From: Atlantibacter hermannii
GTDB lineage: Bacteria > Pseudomonadota > Gammaproteobacteria > Enterobacterales > Enterobacteriaceae
Direction of reading: 5' to 3'
Length of the DNA stretch: 64,000 bases
Assembly (NCBI GenBank): GCA_900635495.1
Contig: LR134136.1
Location: forward strand, 4,030,001-4,094,000
Below the pieces are notes generated by a model. That model worked only from the letters and a program-made list of their open reading frames with translations. It was not told the DNA's origin and did no database searches. Below are positions 9,596-20,384 of the stretch, in pieces. A program made the translations under genes and the position numbers. Within the stretch, counting starts at the first letter, position 1; each line of letters opens with the position of its first letter.

Positions 9596-9722
9596 AACGT
9601 GTCAATTTGCTTTGTATCAGCCATTCCAGCATATCGCTTTTCTGTTGAGGCGTGATAAAGCCAAACCAGCGATGGCATACGGCGGATGTAGCGGTAAAGT
9701 AGTTGAGATAAAAGTTTTTCAT
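9594..9722 (-). CDS. Putative 42-residue small protein
   Basis: A 43-codon frame starts with MKNFYLNYFTATSAV and ends at the shared hairpin. Its start is preceded by GAGGAGGT with about five bases of spacing, one of the strongest Shine-Dalgarno matches in the window, which is the main reason to call it. The N-terminal third is aromatic and weakly hydrophobic; the rest is polar, with a QQKSDMLEW segment. I recognise no family. A leader peptide or small regulatory protein is possible. It lies between fsa and orn, the place where E. coli has only short ill-defined frames. Confidence 0.5.
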   Translation of the reverse strand: MKNFYLNYFTATSAVCHRWFGFITPQQKSDMLEWLIQSKLTR

Positions 9723-9905
9723 GGCGACCTCCTCGTAACGTGTACAAAGTGTCGCCTGAAAAGCGGAAACGTTAAATTGACGAGATTTCGCGCTTCCATC
9801 CCCTTTTAAACGGTAACTCGCAAAGGACACAGCCAAAAGCGCGATTATGCGTTAGAAAATGGGGATATTACGATTAAACCACAAAAATAAAACATCCCCT
9901 TTTAT

Positions 9906-10451
9906 TTACAGCTTAATAAAATGCTCGCGGTAATAAGCCAGTTCTGCAACCGATTCACGGATATCATCCAGCGCCTGGTGCGATCCTTCTTTCTTCAGGC
10001 CCACTAAAATTTCAGGCTTCCAGCGGCGCGCCAACTCTTTCAGGGTGCTCACATCCAGATAACGATAGTGGAAATACGCTTCCAGCTCAGGCATGTACTT
10101 GAACAGGAAACGGCGATCCTGCCCGATGCTGTTGCCGCAAATGGGGGAGGTATTCGCCGGCACCCACTGTTTTAAAAATTCAAGTGTGGCCAGCTCTGCA
10201 GCGCGATCGTCCTGGGTACTCGCTTTAACGCGATCGACCAGGCCGCTGCCGGTATGGGTCCGCACGTTCCAGTCATCCATTAGCGCCAGCTGTTCATCTG
10301 ACTGGTGCACCGCGATAACCGGCCCCTCCGCCAGGATATTCAGGTTCGCGTCGGTAACCAGAGTGGCGATTTCGATAATGCGGTCGCGCTCTGGATCCAG
10401 CCCCGTCATTTCCAGATCGATCCAAATCAGATTATTTTCATTTCCACTCAT
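9906..10451 (-). CDS. orn: Oligoribonuclease Orn
   Basis: Orn is the essential 3'-5' exonuclease that degrades dinucleotides and very short RNAs to mononucleotides. The 181-residue product has the DEDDh motifs: DLEMTGLD near residue 12, GNSIGQDRRF in the middle, and HQALDDIRES near the end. The MSGNENN start at 10451 is chosen by similarity to E. coli. It is divergent from rsgA, with 110 bp between the starts. Confidence 0.98.
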   Translation of the reverse strand: MSGNENNLIWIDLEMTGLDPERDRIIEIATLVTDANLNILAEGPVIAVHQSDEQLALMDDWNVRTHTGSGLVDRVKASTQDDRAAELATLEFLKQWVPANTSPICGNSIGQDRRFLFKYMPELEAYFHYRYLDVSTLKELARRWKPEILVGLKKEGSHQALDDIRESVAELAYYREHFIKL

Positions 10452-10561
10452 GCTATTTTCCACCCTTCTGCGTCGCCCACGGTGACGATCGGTTAATTCA
10501 TATAAAATTAGTGTGTATCATAGAGGTTTTGCCCATTCCGGGCGACCAGGAGCCAGCACGA

Positions 10562-11614
10562 TTGAGCAAAAATAAACTCTCCAAAGGGCAACAACGCCGC
10601 GTAAAAGCGAATCACCAGCGTCGATTAGAGACGACGGAGAAGCCGGATTACGACGATAACCTGTTTGGCGAGCCGGGCGAAGGCGTGGTGATCAGCCGTT
10701 TTGGTATGCATGCCGATGTCGAGGCTGCAGACGGTTCTGTGCACCGCTGTAACATTCGCCGCACTATTCGTTCGCTGGTCACCGGCGACCGCGTTGTCTG
10801 GCGCCCCGGCAAAGGCGCGGCAGAAGGCGTGGCGACGAAAGGCATTGTCGAAGCGGTACATGAGCGGACTTCGGTGCTCACACGGCCCGATTTTTATGAT
10901 GGCGTAAAGCCCATCGCCGCGAATATCAACCAGATTGTGATTGTTTCCGCGATCCTGCCGGAATTGTCACTGAACATTATCGATCGCTATCTGGTCGCCT
11001 GCGAAGCCTTAAACGTCGAGCCATTGATTGTACTGAATAAAATCGACCTGCTGGACCAGGAAGCCATGGCTTTCGTCAATGAGCAGATGGATATCTATCG
11101 CCAGATTGGCTATCCGGTGCTGATGGTGTCCAGCCACCAGAAAAATGGTTTACGGGAACTGGAAGCCGCGCTCACCGATCGCATCAGTATTTTCGCCGGT
11201 CAGTCAGGGGTAGGAAAATCCAGTTTGCTGAATGCCCTGCTGGGTTTAACGGACGACAGCATCTTAACTAACGACGTCTCCGATGTTTCAGGGCTGGGCC
11301 AACACACCACGACGGCGGCGCGGCTTTATCACTTCCCGCACGGCGGGGATGTGATTGATTCGCCGGGGGTCCGCGAATTTGGGCTATGGCACCTTGAACC
11401 GGAACAAATCACCCAGGGGTTTGTCGAATTCCAGGATTATCTGGGTCATTGCAAATACCGTGACTGCAAACATGATACTGACCCGGGCTGCGCGATTCGC
11501 GAAGCTGTTGAACAGGGTAAAATCGCCGAAAGCCGTTTCGATAACTACCACCGCATCCTGGAAAGCATGTCTCAGGTAAAAACGCGTAAAAGCTTTTCTG
11601 ATAAAGATGACTGA
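10562..11614 (+). CDS. rsgA: Ribosome small-subunit biogenesis GTPase RsgA
   Basis: RsgA is a circularly permuted GTPase that checks late 30S maturation. An N-terminal OB-fold is followed by the permuted G motifs (NKID near 160, GQSGVGKSS near 215, DSPG near 265) and a C-terminal zinc site (CKYRDCKHDTDPGC). The start is a TTG at 10562 preceded by AGGAG, giving 350 residues as in E. coli; a frame extension upstream lacks similarity. Start-codon choice may limit expression. Confidence 0.97.
   Translation: MSKNKLSKGQQRRVKANHQRRLETTEKPDYDDNLFGEPGEGVVISRFGMHADVEAADGSVHRCNIRRTIRSLVTGDRVVWRPGKGAAEGVATKGIVEAVHERTSVLTRPDFYDGVKPIAANINQIVIVSAILPELSLNIIDRYLVACEALNVEPLIVLNKIDLLDQEAMAFVNEQMDIYRQIGYPVLMVSSHQKNGLRELEAALTDRISIFAGQSGVGKSSLLNALLGLTDDSILTNDVSDVSGLGQHTTTAARLYHFPHGGDVIDSPGVREFGLWHLEPEQITQGFVEFQDYLGHCKYRDCKHDTDPGCAIREAVEQGKIAESRFDNYHRILESMSQVKTRKSFSDKDD
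11576..11590 (+). promoter_or_regulatory. Candidate CpxR box upstream of psd
   Basis: GTAAA-N5-GTAAA at 11576-11590 is a perfect match to the CpxR direct-repeat consensus. It lies in the last codons of rsgA, about 180 bp before psd. In E. coli the psd-mscM operon is known to respond to envelope stress through CpxR and sigma-E; I could not place a sigma-E promoter by eye. Confidence 0.5.
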
Positions 11615-11710
11615 CATTTAGGCTGAGGCCGGTTACTGAAAGTTGCCGCCAGAGATGCCGCTTGAATGATACGGTGTGGCGTCGCTAGAATCGTCAACCC
11701 TTTGGGGGTA

Positions 11711-11732
11711 GCCTGCTCTTTCGCGAGCAGGC
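11711..11732. other. Hairpin in the psd leader region
   Basis: An eight-bp perfect stem (GCCTGCTC with its complement) closes a six-base loop in the 154-bp gap between rsgA and psd. No T-run follows on the plus strand, so it is not an obvious terminator for rsgA; it may structure the psd leader. Confidence 0.35.
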
Positions 11733-11768
11733 CAGGAACAGCAAAAAAACATTAGCCTGGAGGCTATC

Positions 11769-12749
11769 TTGTTAAATAACATCAAACTTTCGCTTCAATA
11801 TATTCTCCCGAAACTGTGGCTCACTCGCCTGGCGGGCTGGGGCGCAAGTAAACGTGCTGGCTGGCTGACCAAACTGGTTATTGACCTCTTTGTCAAAGCC
11901 TACAAGGTCAACATGAATGAAGCGCAGAAGCCGGATACCGCAAGCTATCGCACTTTTAATGAGTTCTTTGTCCGCGCATTGCGCGACGAGGTTCGTCCCG
12001 TTAATACCGATCCGAATGTACTGGTGATGCCTGCCGACGGCGTGATCAGCCAGTTAGGCCGCATCGAAGAAGATAAAATCTTACAGGCCAAAGGCCATAA
12101 CTACAGTCTGGAAGCGCTACTGGCGGGCAACTACCAGATGGCGGATAAATTCCGCAACGGGACCTTCGCCACCACTTACCTGTCCCCGCGTGATTATCAC
12201 CGGGTACATATGCCGTGTAACGGTATCCTGCGTGAAATGATTTATGTGCCGGGCGATCTGTTCTCGGTTAACCACTTAACCGCGCAAAACGTCCCTAACC
12301 TGTTTGCCCGTAACGAGCGCGTGATTTGCCTGTTTGATACCGAATTCGGCCCAATGGCGCAGATTCTGGTAGGCGCGACTATCGTTGGCAGCATTGAAAC
12401 GGTCTGGTCCGGTACGGTAACACCGCCGCGTGAAGGCGTGATCAAACGCTGGACATGGCCGGCTGGCGAGAGCGAAAACGCGATCGCGCTGCTGAAAGGC
12501 CAGGAAATGGGCCGCTTCAAACTGGGCTCAACGGTAATCAACCTGTTTGCGCCGGGCAAAGTGAATCTGGTCGAAGGATTACAAAGCCTGTCGGTCACCC
12601 GTCTTGGCGAAGCGCTGGCTATTTCAACTGAAACGTTTGAAACGCCGGATACCACGCCTGCGCCGCTTTCGGATGACGAGATCAATGCAGAACTGGCCGC
12701 CAGCCCGCTGGTTGAAGGCTCCCCACAAGACCCGAAAGATCAGGGTTAA
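11769..12749 (+). CDS. psd: Phosphatidylserine decarboxylase proenzyme
   Basis: Psd makes phosphatidylethanolamine at the inner membrane. The proenzyme cleaves itself at the LGST motif (Gly253-Ser254) to form the pyruvoyl group; this motif is intact in GRFKLGSTVINLF. The YHRVHMP block with the catalytic histidine is also present. The start is a TTG at 11769, as expected for this gene, after TGGAGG a few bases upstream. The 326 residues compare with 322 in E. coli, the extra lying in the acidic C-terminal tail. mscM follows after 22 bp. Confidence 0.97.
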   Translation: MLNNIKLSLQYILPKLWLTRLAGWGASKRAGWLTKLVIDLFVKAYKVNMNEAQKPDTASYRTFNEFFVRALRDEVRPVNTDPNVLVMPADGVISQLGRIEEDKILQAKGHNYSLEALLAGNYQMADKFRNGTFATTYLSPRDYHRVHMPCNGILREMIYVPGDLFSVNHLTAQNVPNLFARNERVICLFDTEFGPMAQILVGATIVGSIETVWSGTVTPPREGVIKRWTWPAGESENAIALLKGQEMGRFKLGSTVINLFAPGKVNLVEGLQSLSVTRLGEALAISTETFETPDTTPAPLSDDEINAELAASPLVEGSPQDPKDQG

Positions 12750-12771
12750 ATTTACGCAAAGGTAGACTGAC

Positions 12772-15700
12772 GTGCGCCTGATTATCACGATCCTGATGGC
12801 CTGGTGCCTCAGCATGGGGGCGCACGCAGCTGCGGCCCCCGACGCAAAACAAATCGCTCAGGAACTGGAGCAAGCCAAAGCGGCTAAAAACCTGCCGAAT
12901 CAGGCAGAAACCGTTGAGGCGCTCCAGGCCGCGCTAAACGCGCTTGATGAGCGTAACGCCTCTTTAGAGCGCGCAAAGCAATACCAGCAATCTATCGATA
13001 ATTACCCCAAACTTTCCGAAACGTTGCGCCAGCAGTTAAACAACGTGCGTGACGAGCCGCAAAAAGTGCCCGAAGGGCTCACCTCTGACGCGCTCAATCA
13101 GGAAATTCTTCAGGTCAGCAGCCAGTTGCTGGAAAAAAAGCCGTCAGGCCCAGCAGGAGCAGGAGCGCACCCGTGAAATTGCCGACTCGTTGAGTCAGCT
13201 TCCTCAGCAGCAAACCGATGCGCGACGCCAGTTAAACGAAGTGGAGCGCCGGGCTGGTGCCCAGAACGCCTCCGGCAGCCCGCTCACTCAGGCGCAACAA
13301 TTTAGCGCGCAGGCGGAGTCCGCCCGGTTGAAAGCGCTGGTTGATGAACTGGAACTGGCGCAGCTCTCCGCCAGTAACCGGCAGGAGCTTTCGCGTCTGC
13401 GCGGCGAGCTGGCCCAAAAGCAGAGCCAGCAGCTCGACAGCTATCTCCAGGCCTTGCGTAATCAGCTCAACAGCCAGCGTCAGAAAGAAGCGGAACGGGC
13501 GCTGGAAAGCACCGAACTGTTAGCGGAAAACAGCGCGGACTTACCGCCCTCGATTCAGGAACAGTTCAAAATCAACCGCGAACTCTCGCAGGCGCTCAAT
13601 CAGCAGGCGCAGCGGATGGACCTCGTCGCATCTCAGCAACGCCAGGCGTCCGGCCAGACGCTGCAGGTACGCCAGGCGTTGAATACGCTTCGCGAGCAGT
13701 CACAGTGGCTTGGCGCGTCGAATATGCTCGGCGAAGCCTTACGTGCGCAGGTTGCACGTCTGCCGGAAATGCCCAAGCCGCAGCAGCTGGATACCGAGAT
13801 GGCGCAGTTGCGCGTCCACCGGATGCGCTATGAAGATTTACTCAATAAGCAGCCGCAGCTACGCCAGGTTCGCCAGGCCGATGGCGCGCCGCTCACCGCC
13901 GAGCAAAACCGTATTCTGGAAGCGCAATTGCGCACGCAACGTGAATTGCTCAATTCCCTGTTGCAGGGCGGCGATACGCTGATCCTTGAATTAACCAAGC
14001 TGAAAGTCGCCAACAGTCAGCTTGAAGATGCGTTAAAAGAGGTCAATGAAGCGACCCACCGCTATCTGTTCTGGACCGCCGACGTCAGCCCAATGACCAT
14101 CGCCTGGCCGATTGAAATTGTGCAGGATTTACGCCGCCTGGTGTCGCTGGATACGGCCAGCCAGATGGGTAACGCCACGCTGATGATGCTGACCAGTAAA
14201 GAGACCTTGCTGCCGCTGTTCGGCGCGCTGATCCTGGTCGGCTTCAGTCTCAGCTCGCGGCGGCACTTTACGGCGTTTCTTGAACGTTCCAGCGCACGCA
14301 TCGGCAAAGTCACGCAGGATCACTTCAGGCTGACGCTGCGCACCTTTATTTTGGTCCATTCTGGTGGCTTCGCCGTTGCCGGTACTGTGGGCAACGCTCG
14401 GGTATGGCCTGCGCGAAGCCTGGCCCTATCCCATCGCCGTCGCGATTGGCGATGGCGTGACGGCAACCGTGCCGCTGCTGTGGGTCGTGATGATTTGCGC
14501 CACTTTCGCAAGGCCGAATGGGCTGTTCATCGCCCACTTCGGCTGGCCGCGTCGTCAGGTAGGCCGGCAATGCGGTATTACCTGATGAGTATTGGGTTCG
14601 TGGTGCCGCTCATTATGGCGCTGATCATGTTTGATAATCTCAATGACCGGGAATTCTCCGGCTCGTTGGGCCGCCTGTGCTTTATCCTGATTTGCGGCGC
14701 GCTGGCCATCGTCACCCTGAGCCTGAAACGCGCCGGGATCCCGCTGTGGCTGGATAAAGAAGGCAGCGGCGACAATATGGTCAATAAAATGCTGTGGAAC
14801 CTGATGCTCAGTGCGCCGTTACTGGCTATCCTCGCGTCTGCCGTAGGCTATCTGGCGACCCGCGCAGGCGCTGCTGGCGCGACTGGAAACGTCAGTCGCC
14901 ATCTGGTTCTTACTGCTGGTGGTGTATCACGTTATTCGACGCTGGATGTTTATCCAACGCCGCCGCCTGGCTTTCGATCGTGCCAAACATCGCCGGGCGG
15001 AGATTCTCGCCCAGCGCGCACGCGGCGAGGAAGAGAACGCCCATAACATGAGCACCGAAGGCAGCAATGAAATTATCGAAGAGCAAGAGATCGATCTCGA
15101 TACGATCAGCGCCCAGTCGCTTCGACTGGTGCGCTCAATATTGATGCTTATCGCCCTGCTCTCGGTCATCGTGCTGTGGTCAGAAATCCATTCGGCGTTC
15201 GGCTTCCTGGAGAATATCTCTTTGTGGGATGTCACCTCCACCGTGCAGGGCGTGGAAAGTATCGAGCCGATTACCCTCGGCGCGGTGCTGATTGCCATTC
15301 TGGTGTTTATCATTACCACCCAACTGGTGCGCAATTTGCCTGCTCTGCTGGAGCTGGCGCTGTTGCAGCACCTGGATCTGACACCGGGCACCGGCTATGC
15401 CATTACCACCATCACCAAATATCTGTTGATGTTGATTGGCGGGCTCACCGGCTTCTCAATGATTGGGATTGAATGGTCAAAACTGCAATGGCTGGTGGCG
15501 GCGCTCGGCGTAGGGCTGGGTTTCGGTCTTCAGGAGATCTTCGCCAACTTTATTTCTGGCCTGATCATTCTGTTTGAAAAACCGATTCGTATCGGCGATA
15601 CCGTGACGATCCGCGATTTGACCGGTAGCGTGACGCGCATCAATACCCGTGCGACCACGATCAGCGACTGGGATCGCAAAGAGATAATCGTGCCCAACAA

Positions 15701-16113
15701 AGCGTTTATCACCGAACAGTTTATCAACTGGTCGTTGTCGGACTCGGTTACCCGCGTGGTGCTTACCGTGCCTGCACCGGGCGATGCCGACAGCGAAGAG
15801 GTGACGCAAATTCTGTATACCGCTGCGAAGCGCTGTTCGCTGGTTATCGATAACCCGCCGCCTGAGGTGTTCCTGGTGGATCTGCAACAGGGCCTGCAAC
15901 TGTTTGAGCTGCGTATCTACGCCGCTGAGATGGGCCACCGCATGCCGCTGCGCCATGAAATACACCAGCTAATTCTGCATGGCTTCCGCGAACACGGTAT
16001 CGATCTGCCGTTCCCACCCTTCCAGATGCGTCTGGAAAGCCTGGACGGCAAGCGCACAGCGCGGACGTTAACCTCTGCAGGGAAAAGCTCGCGTCCGGCG
16101 GGCAGTTTTGTAA
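12772..16113 (+). CDS. mscM: Miniconductance mechanosensitive channel MscM (YjeP); several frame breaks
   Basis: MscM is a large MscS-family channel protecting against osmotic downshock. The product has a signal peptide, a long periplasmic coiled-coil region (to about residue 450), a series of TM helices, and the MscS core with GVGLGFGLQEIFANFISG followed by the cytoplasmic vestibule. The GTG at 12772 starts MRLIITILM. Five one-base shifts interrupt the frame: extra A in A7 (13133-13139), extra T near 14347, missing G near 14570, extra C near 14865, and extra T in T4 (16106-16109). Correcting the last restores the E. coli-like stop at 16111-16113. It forms an operon with psd. Confidence 0.92.
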
Positions 16114-16124
16114 TCCTGAAAAGC

Positions 16125-16147
16125 CCCTCACCGCCATTGGGTGAGGG
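16125..16147. terminator. Hairpin between convergent mscM and epmA
   Basis: An eight-bp stem (CCCTCACC with GGTGAGGG) closes a seven-base loop between the corrected mscM stop and the epmA stop. There is only a short T-rich tail, so the strength is uncertain. Confidence 0.5.
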
Positions 16148-16151
16148 TCTG

Positions 16152-17131
16152 TTATGCACGATCCACACTAAACGCCAGCACGTCTGAAAGCCGTTCCGCG
16201 CCCAGCGCCAAGCATAATCAAACGATCCACGCCTAACGCCACGCCGGAGCAATCCGGAAGGCCTGCTTTCAGTGCTTCAATCAGGTTGGTATCCACCGGC
16301 TGTTGCGGCAAGCCGCGTGCGGCGCGTTTGCGGTTATCCTGCTCGAAGCGCTGCTGTTGTTCGCGAGCGTCGGTCAGCTCATGGAAGCCGTTCGCCAGTT
16401 CAATCCCTTTGAAATAGACCTCAAAACGTTCCGCCACGCGATGATCTTCGGTACTGATCTGCGCCAGCGACGCCTGGCTTGCCGGGAAGTGATAAACGAA
16501 GGTCGGTCGATCTTTACCGATCTGCGGCTCCACGCCCATCGTAAACAGCAGTTGCAACAGCGTATCGCGATCCTCTTTCGGTATCGGCGATATTGCTGAG
16601 ATCCAGCTTAGCCGCCGCGTCACGCAACTGCGTTTTGTCTGCCGACAGCGGATCGATTTCCAGATAGCGCTGGAATGCCTGCTGGTAAGACAGCGTTTCC
16701 GCCGGGCTGGTCTCCAGCACCTGTTGCAGCAGATCGTCCACTTCATTCATCAGGCGATACATATCGTAGTGCGGACGATACCATTCGAGCATGGTGAATT
16801 CAGGATTGTGATGACGTCCCATCTCTTCATTACGAAAGCTGCGGCACAGCTGAAATACCGGGCCGCAGCCCGCCGCCAGCAAGCGCTTCATATGATATTC
16901 CGGGCTGGTCATCAGATAGAGATTCAGCCCCTCGGAGTGGCCGGGCCCCACGAAACGGGTTTCAAAAGGCACCAGGTGGATATCCGTGACCGTCGCCTGG
17001 CTCATGCAGGGCGTTTCCACCTCCAGCACGCCGCGATCGGCAAAAAAGCGACGAATCTCCGCCATCAGCGATGCGCGTTTTAACAAATTAGGGATGGATG
17101 CGCTTGGCTGCCAGGAGGCCGTATCGCTCAT
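16152..17131 (-). CDS. epmA: EF-P lysine-34 lysyltransferase EpmA (PoxA/GenX); two frame breaks
   Basis: EpmA is a class II lysyl-tRNA synthetase paralogue that attaches (R)-beta-lysine to Lys34 of EF-P. Motif 2 (FRNEEMGRHHNPEFTMLEWY) and the C-terminal motif 3 region (GVALGVDRL) are present, and the anticodon-binding domain is absent, as expected. An extra base near 16584 and another near 16209 shift the frame. Removing both gives 325 residues, the E. coli length, ending at TAA 16152-16154. EF-P and EpmB are encoded 13-15 kb away in the same window. Confidence 0.93.
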
Positions 17132-17450
17132 AATTTATTCTCCGACTTCAGATAAGGGCACGAAGTCTACTCGTAACGCGCAGAGGAGACAATTTTTGGG
17201 CAGCAAATTTTGTTTTTTGCAGGATGCCAATGCACCAATCTTCAGTTTCGTGAGCCACACATCAATGAATGTGACAAAGCGCCCTTAACACCTGCCAAAA
17301 AAATCGAACACGTCAAATTTCCTTAAGATAGGCCCAGTTATACTGGCATACCCATTAAGGAGCAGGGGAATTCGCTTTCGCAAACGTGCCTTGCGTTACT
17401 TTCTGGTTGGTCTTAGCGCTTGCGAAATAACAATAAACTGGAGGAAAGTC
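17132..17450 (+). promoter_or_regulatory. frdABCD control region with FNR-type site
   Basis: This 319-bp gap separates divergent epmA and frdA. ATCGA-ACAC-GTCAA at 17303-17316 resembles the FNR site of the E. coli frd promoter, and a TATACT -10 lies at 17339-17344. The box centre is about 41.5 bp before the predicted start point. A leader of roughly 100 bp follows, and GGAGGAAAG precedes the frdA GTG. I see no gene in the gap. Confidence 0.65.
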
Positions 17451-19242
17451 GTGCAAACCTTTCATGCCGATATCGCCGTCATTGGCGCTGGCGGATCTGG
17501 ATTACGAGCGGCCATCGCCGCAAGCCCAAGCTAATCCGAGCGCCAAAAATCGCACTGATTTCAAAAGTCTATCCTATGCGTAGCCACACGGTTGCCGCCG
17601 AAGGCGGTTCCGCAGCGGTCGCGCAGGATCATGACAGCTTCGATTACCATTTCCACGATACCGTGGCTGGTGGCGACTGGCTGTGTGAGCAGGATGTTGT
17701 TGACTATTTTGTGCATCACTGCCCCACAGAGATGACACAGCTTGAGCAATGGGGATGTCCGTGGAGTCGTCGGCCGGATGGTACCGTTAACGTCCGTCGT
17801 TTTGGCGGGATGAAAATAGAACGTACCTGGTTCGCCGCTGATAAAACCGGCTTCCACATGTTGCATACTTTATTCCAGACTTCTTTGCAGTTCCCGCAAA
17901 TTCAACGCTTTGACGAACACTTCGTTCTCGACATTCTGGTCGATGAAGGTCATGCGCGCGGCCTGGTTGCAATGAACATGATGGAAGGCACCCTGGTGCA
18001 GATCCGCGCTAATGCGGTAGTCATGGCGACAGGCGGCGCAGGCCGGGTCTATCGCTATAACACCAATGGCGGGATTGTCACGGGTGACGGGATGGGTATG
18101 GCGCTCAGCCATGGCGTCCCGCTGCGCGACATGGAATTCGTCCAGTATCACCCAACCGGTCTGCCAGGCTCCGGTATTCTGATGACAGAAGGTTGCCGTG
18201 GCGAAGGCGGTATCCTGGTGAACAAAGACGGTTACCGTTATTTGCAGGATTACGGCATGGGCCCGGAAACGCCGCTTGGCGAGCCGAAGAACAAGTACAT
18301 GGAACTTGGCCCACGCGATAAAGTCTCCCAGGCGTTCTGGCATGAATGGCGCGCTGGCCGCACCATCTCTACGCCGCGTGGCGATGTGGTCTATCTGGAT
18401 CTGCGCCATCTGGGCGAGAAAAAACTGCTTGAGCGTTTACCGTTTATCTGCGAACTGGCGAAGGCCTATGTGGGCGTCGATCCGGTTAAAGAGCCGATTC
18501 CGGTACGTCCGACCGCGCATTACACCATGGGCGGTATCGAAACGAACCAACAGTGTGAAACCCGTATTCAGGGGCTGTTCGCGGTGGGCGAATGTTCTTC
18601 TGTTGGTCTGCATGGCGCAAACCGCCTCGGTTCCAACTCACTGGCGGAACTGGTGGTATTTGGTCGTATGGCAGGCGAACAGGCTATGGCCCGTGCCTCT
18701 ACTGCGAGTCAGGCCAACGATTCTGCACTGAACGCCCAGGCGGCAGACGTTGAACAACGTCTGAAAGCGCTGGTCAATCAGGAAGGCAACGAGAACTGGT
18801 CGAAGATCCGCGACGAAATGGGTCTGTCGATGGAAGAAGGCTGCGGCATTTACCGCACCACTGAATTGATGCAGAAAACCGTCGATAAACTCGCTGAGCT
18901 GCAGGAACGCTTTAAACGCGTACGTATCACCGATAACTCCAGCGTATTCAACACCGATTTACTCTACACCATTGAACTGGGCCACGGCCTGAATGTGGCC
19001 GAATGTATGGCGCATTCTGCACTGGCGCGTAAAGAGTCGCGCGGTGCGCATCAACGTTTGGATGAAGGTTGTACTGAGCGTGATGACGTCAACTTCCTGA
19101 AACACACCCTCGCCTTCCGCGATGCTACTGGCACAACACGCCTGGAATACAGCGACGTGAAAATCACTACGCTGCCACCAGCAAAACGTGTTTACGGCGG
19201 GAAGCGGAAGCAGCCGATAAGAAGGAGCAGGTGAATGGCTGA
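17451..19242 (+). CDS. frdA: Fumarate reductase flavoprotein subunit FrdA; frame breaks near both ends
   Basis: FrdA is the FAD-carrying catalytic subunit of the membrane-bound quinol:fumarate reductase used in anaerobic respiration. The dinucleotide fold GAGGSGLRAA starts at residue 12, the covalent FAD histidine lies in MRSHTVAAEGG, and the active-site blocks HPTGLPGSGIL and RPTAHYTMGG are present. The start is the GTG at 17451 with MQTFHADIA. Extra A residues near 17525 and 17547 and a missing G near 19201 shift the frame. With the last restored, the gene ends at TGA 19240-19242 and overlaps frdB by eight bases, as in E. coli. Confidence 0.94.
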
Positions 19243-19970
19243 GATGAAAAACCTGAAAGTTGAGGTGGTGCGTTACAACCCGGAAGTGGATAACGCGCCG
19301 CACAGCGCTTTCTATGAGGTTCCTTACGACGAGCAAACGTCGTTGCTGGATGCGTTGGGGTATATCAAAGATAACCTGGCGCCGGACCTGAGCTATCGCT
19401 GGTCCTGCCGTATGGCGATCTGCGGCTCCTGCGGGATGATGGTCAATAAAGTGCCGAAGCTGGCCTGTAAGACCTTCCTGCGCGATTACGAAAAAGGCAT
19501 GAAGATTGAAGCGCTGGCTAACTTCCCGATCGAGCGCGATCTGGTGGTTGATATGACGCACTTTATCGAAAGCCTGGAGGCGATTAAGCCTTACATCATC
19601 GGCAATCCGCGCACGCCGGATCAGGGTCCGAACAATCAGACCCCGGCGCAAATGGCCAAATATCATCAGTTCTCTGGCTGCATCAACTGCGGGCTGTGCT
19701 ATGCCGCCTGTCCGCAGTTTGGTCTGAATCCGGAATTTATCGGCCCGGCAGCGATTACGCTGGCGCACCGTTACAACCTGGATAACCGTGACCACGGCAA
19801 GAAAGAGCGTATGGCGCAGTTGAACGGTAAGAATGGCGTCTGGACCTGTACCTTTGTGGGCTTCTGCTCCGAAGTATGTCCAAAACATGTCGATCCGGCA
19901 GCCGCCATTCAGCAGGGGCAAGGTGGAGAGTTCGAAAGACTTCTTAATCGCCACCCTGAAACCTCGCTAA
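19235..19970 (+). CDS. frdB: Fumarate reductase iron-sulfur subunit FrdB; frame break near the end
   Basis: FrdB carries electrons from menaquinol to FrdA through three clusters. The [2Fe-2S] ligands are in CRMAICGSCG near residue 57, and the two C-terminal clusters in CINCGLCYAACP and CSEVCPKHVDP. An extra G in GGGG near 19920 breaks the last 17 codons; without it the protein ends in an E. coli-like DFLIATLKPR at TAA 19968-19970. AAGGAG for frdC overlaps this stop. Confidence 0.95.
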
Positions 19971-19980
19971 GGAGTGCATG

Positions 19981-20375
19981 ATGACAACAAAACGTAAGCC
20001 TTATGTCCGGACGATGGGTCCGACCTGGTGGCGCAACCTCGGCTTTTATCGCTTCTACATGATCCGCGAAGGAACGGCGGTGCCGACTGTTTGGTTCAGC
20101 ATCGTGCTGATTTACGGCCTGTTCGCGTTAAAAGGCGGTCCGGAAAGCTGGATGGGGTTTGTCGGCTTTTTGCAAAACCCGATTGTGGTGATCCTGAACC
20201 TGATCACCCTGGCGGCTGCGGTGTTGCATACCAAAACCTGGTTTGAGCTGGCACCGAAAGCGGCCAACATCATCGTCAAGGATGAAAAAATGGGGCCAGA
20301 GCCGATTATCAAAGGGCTCTGGGCGTCACCATTGTGGTGACCGTGGTGATTCTGTTTGTGGCATTGTTCTGGTAA
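19981..20375 (+). CDS. frdC: Fumarate reductase membrane subunit FrdC; frame break near the end
   Basis: FrdC is one of two membrane anchors that bind menaquinone and hold FrdAB at the inner membrane. It has three hydrophobic helices; the conserved FYRFYMIREGTAVP segment leads into the first. I chose the second of two adjacent ATGs (19981) since it lies six bases from AAGGAG. A missing base near 20326 hides the last helix, which reads on in another frame as VVILFVALFW to TAA 20373-20375. Confidence 0.93.
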
Positions 20376-20384
20376 GGAGGCCCT

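Noticed and set aside
16114..16187. C-terminal extension of mscM past residue GSF.
   Set aside because: One extra T in T4 explains it. Without it the protein stops at the family end, and the extension is just the terminator hairpin.
18959..19954. A 331-codon open frame on the minus strand across frdA and frdB.
   Set aside because: It lies antisense to strongly conserved genes and has low-complexity composition.
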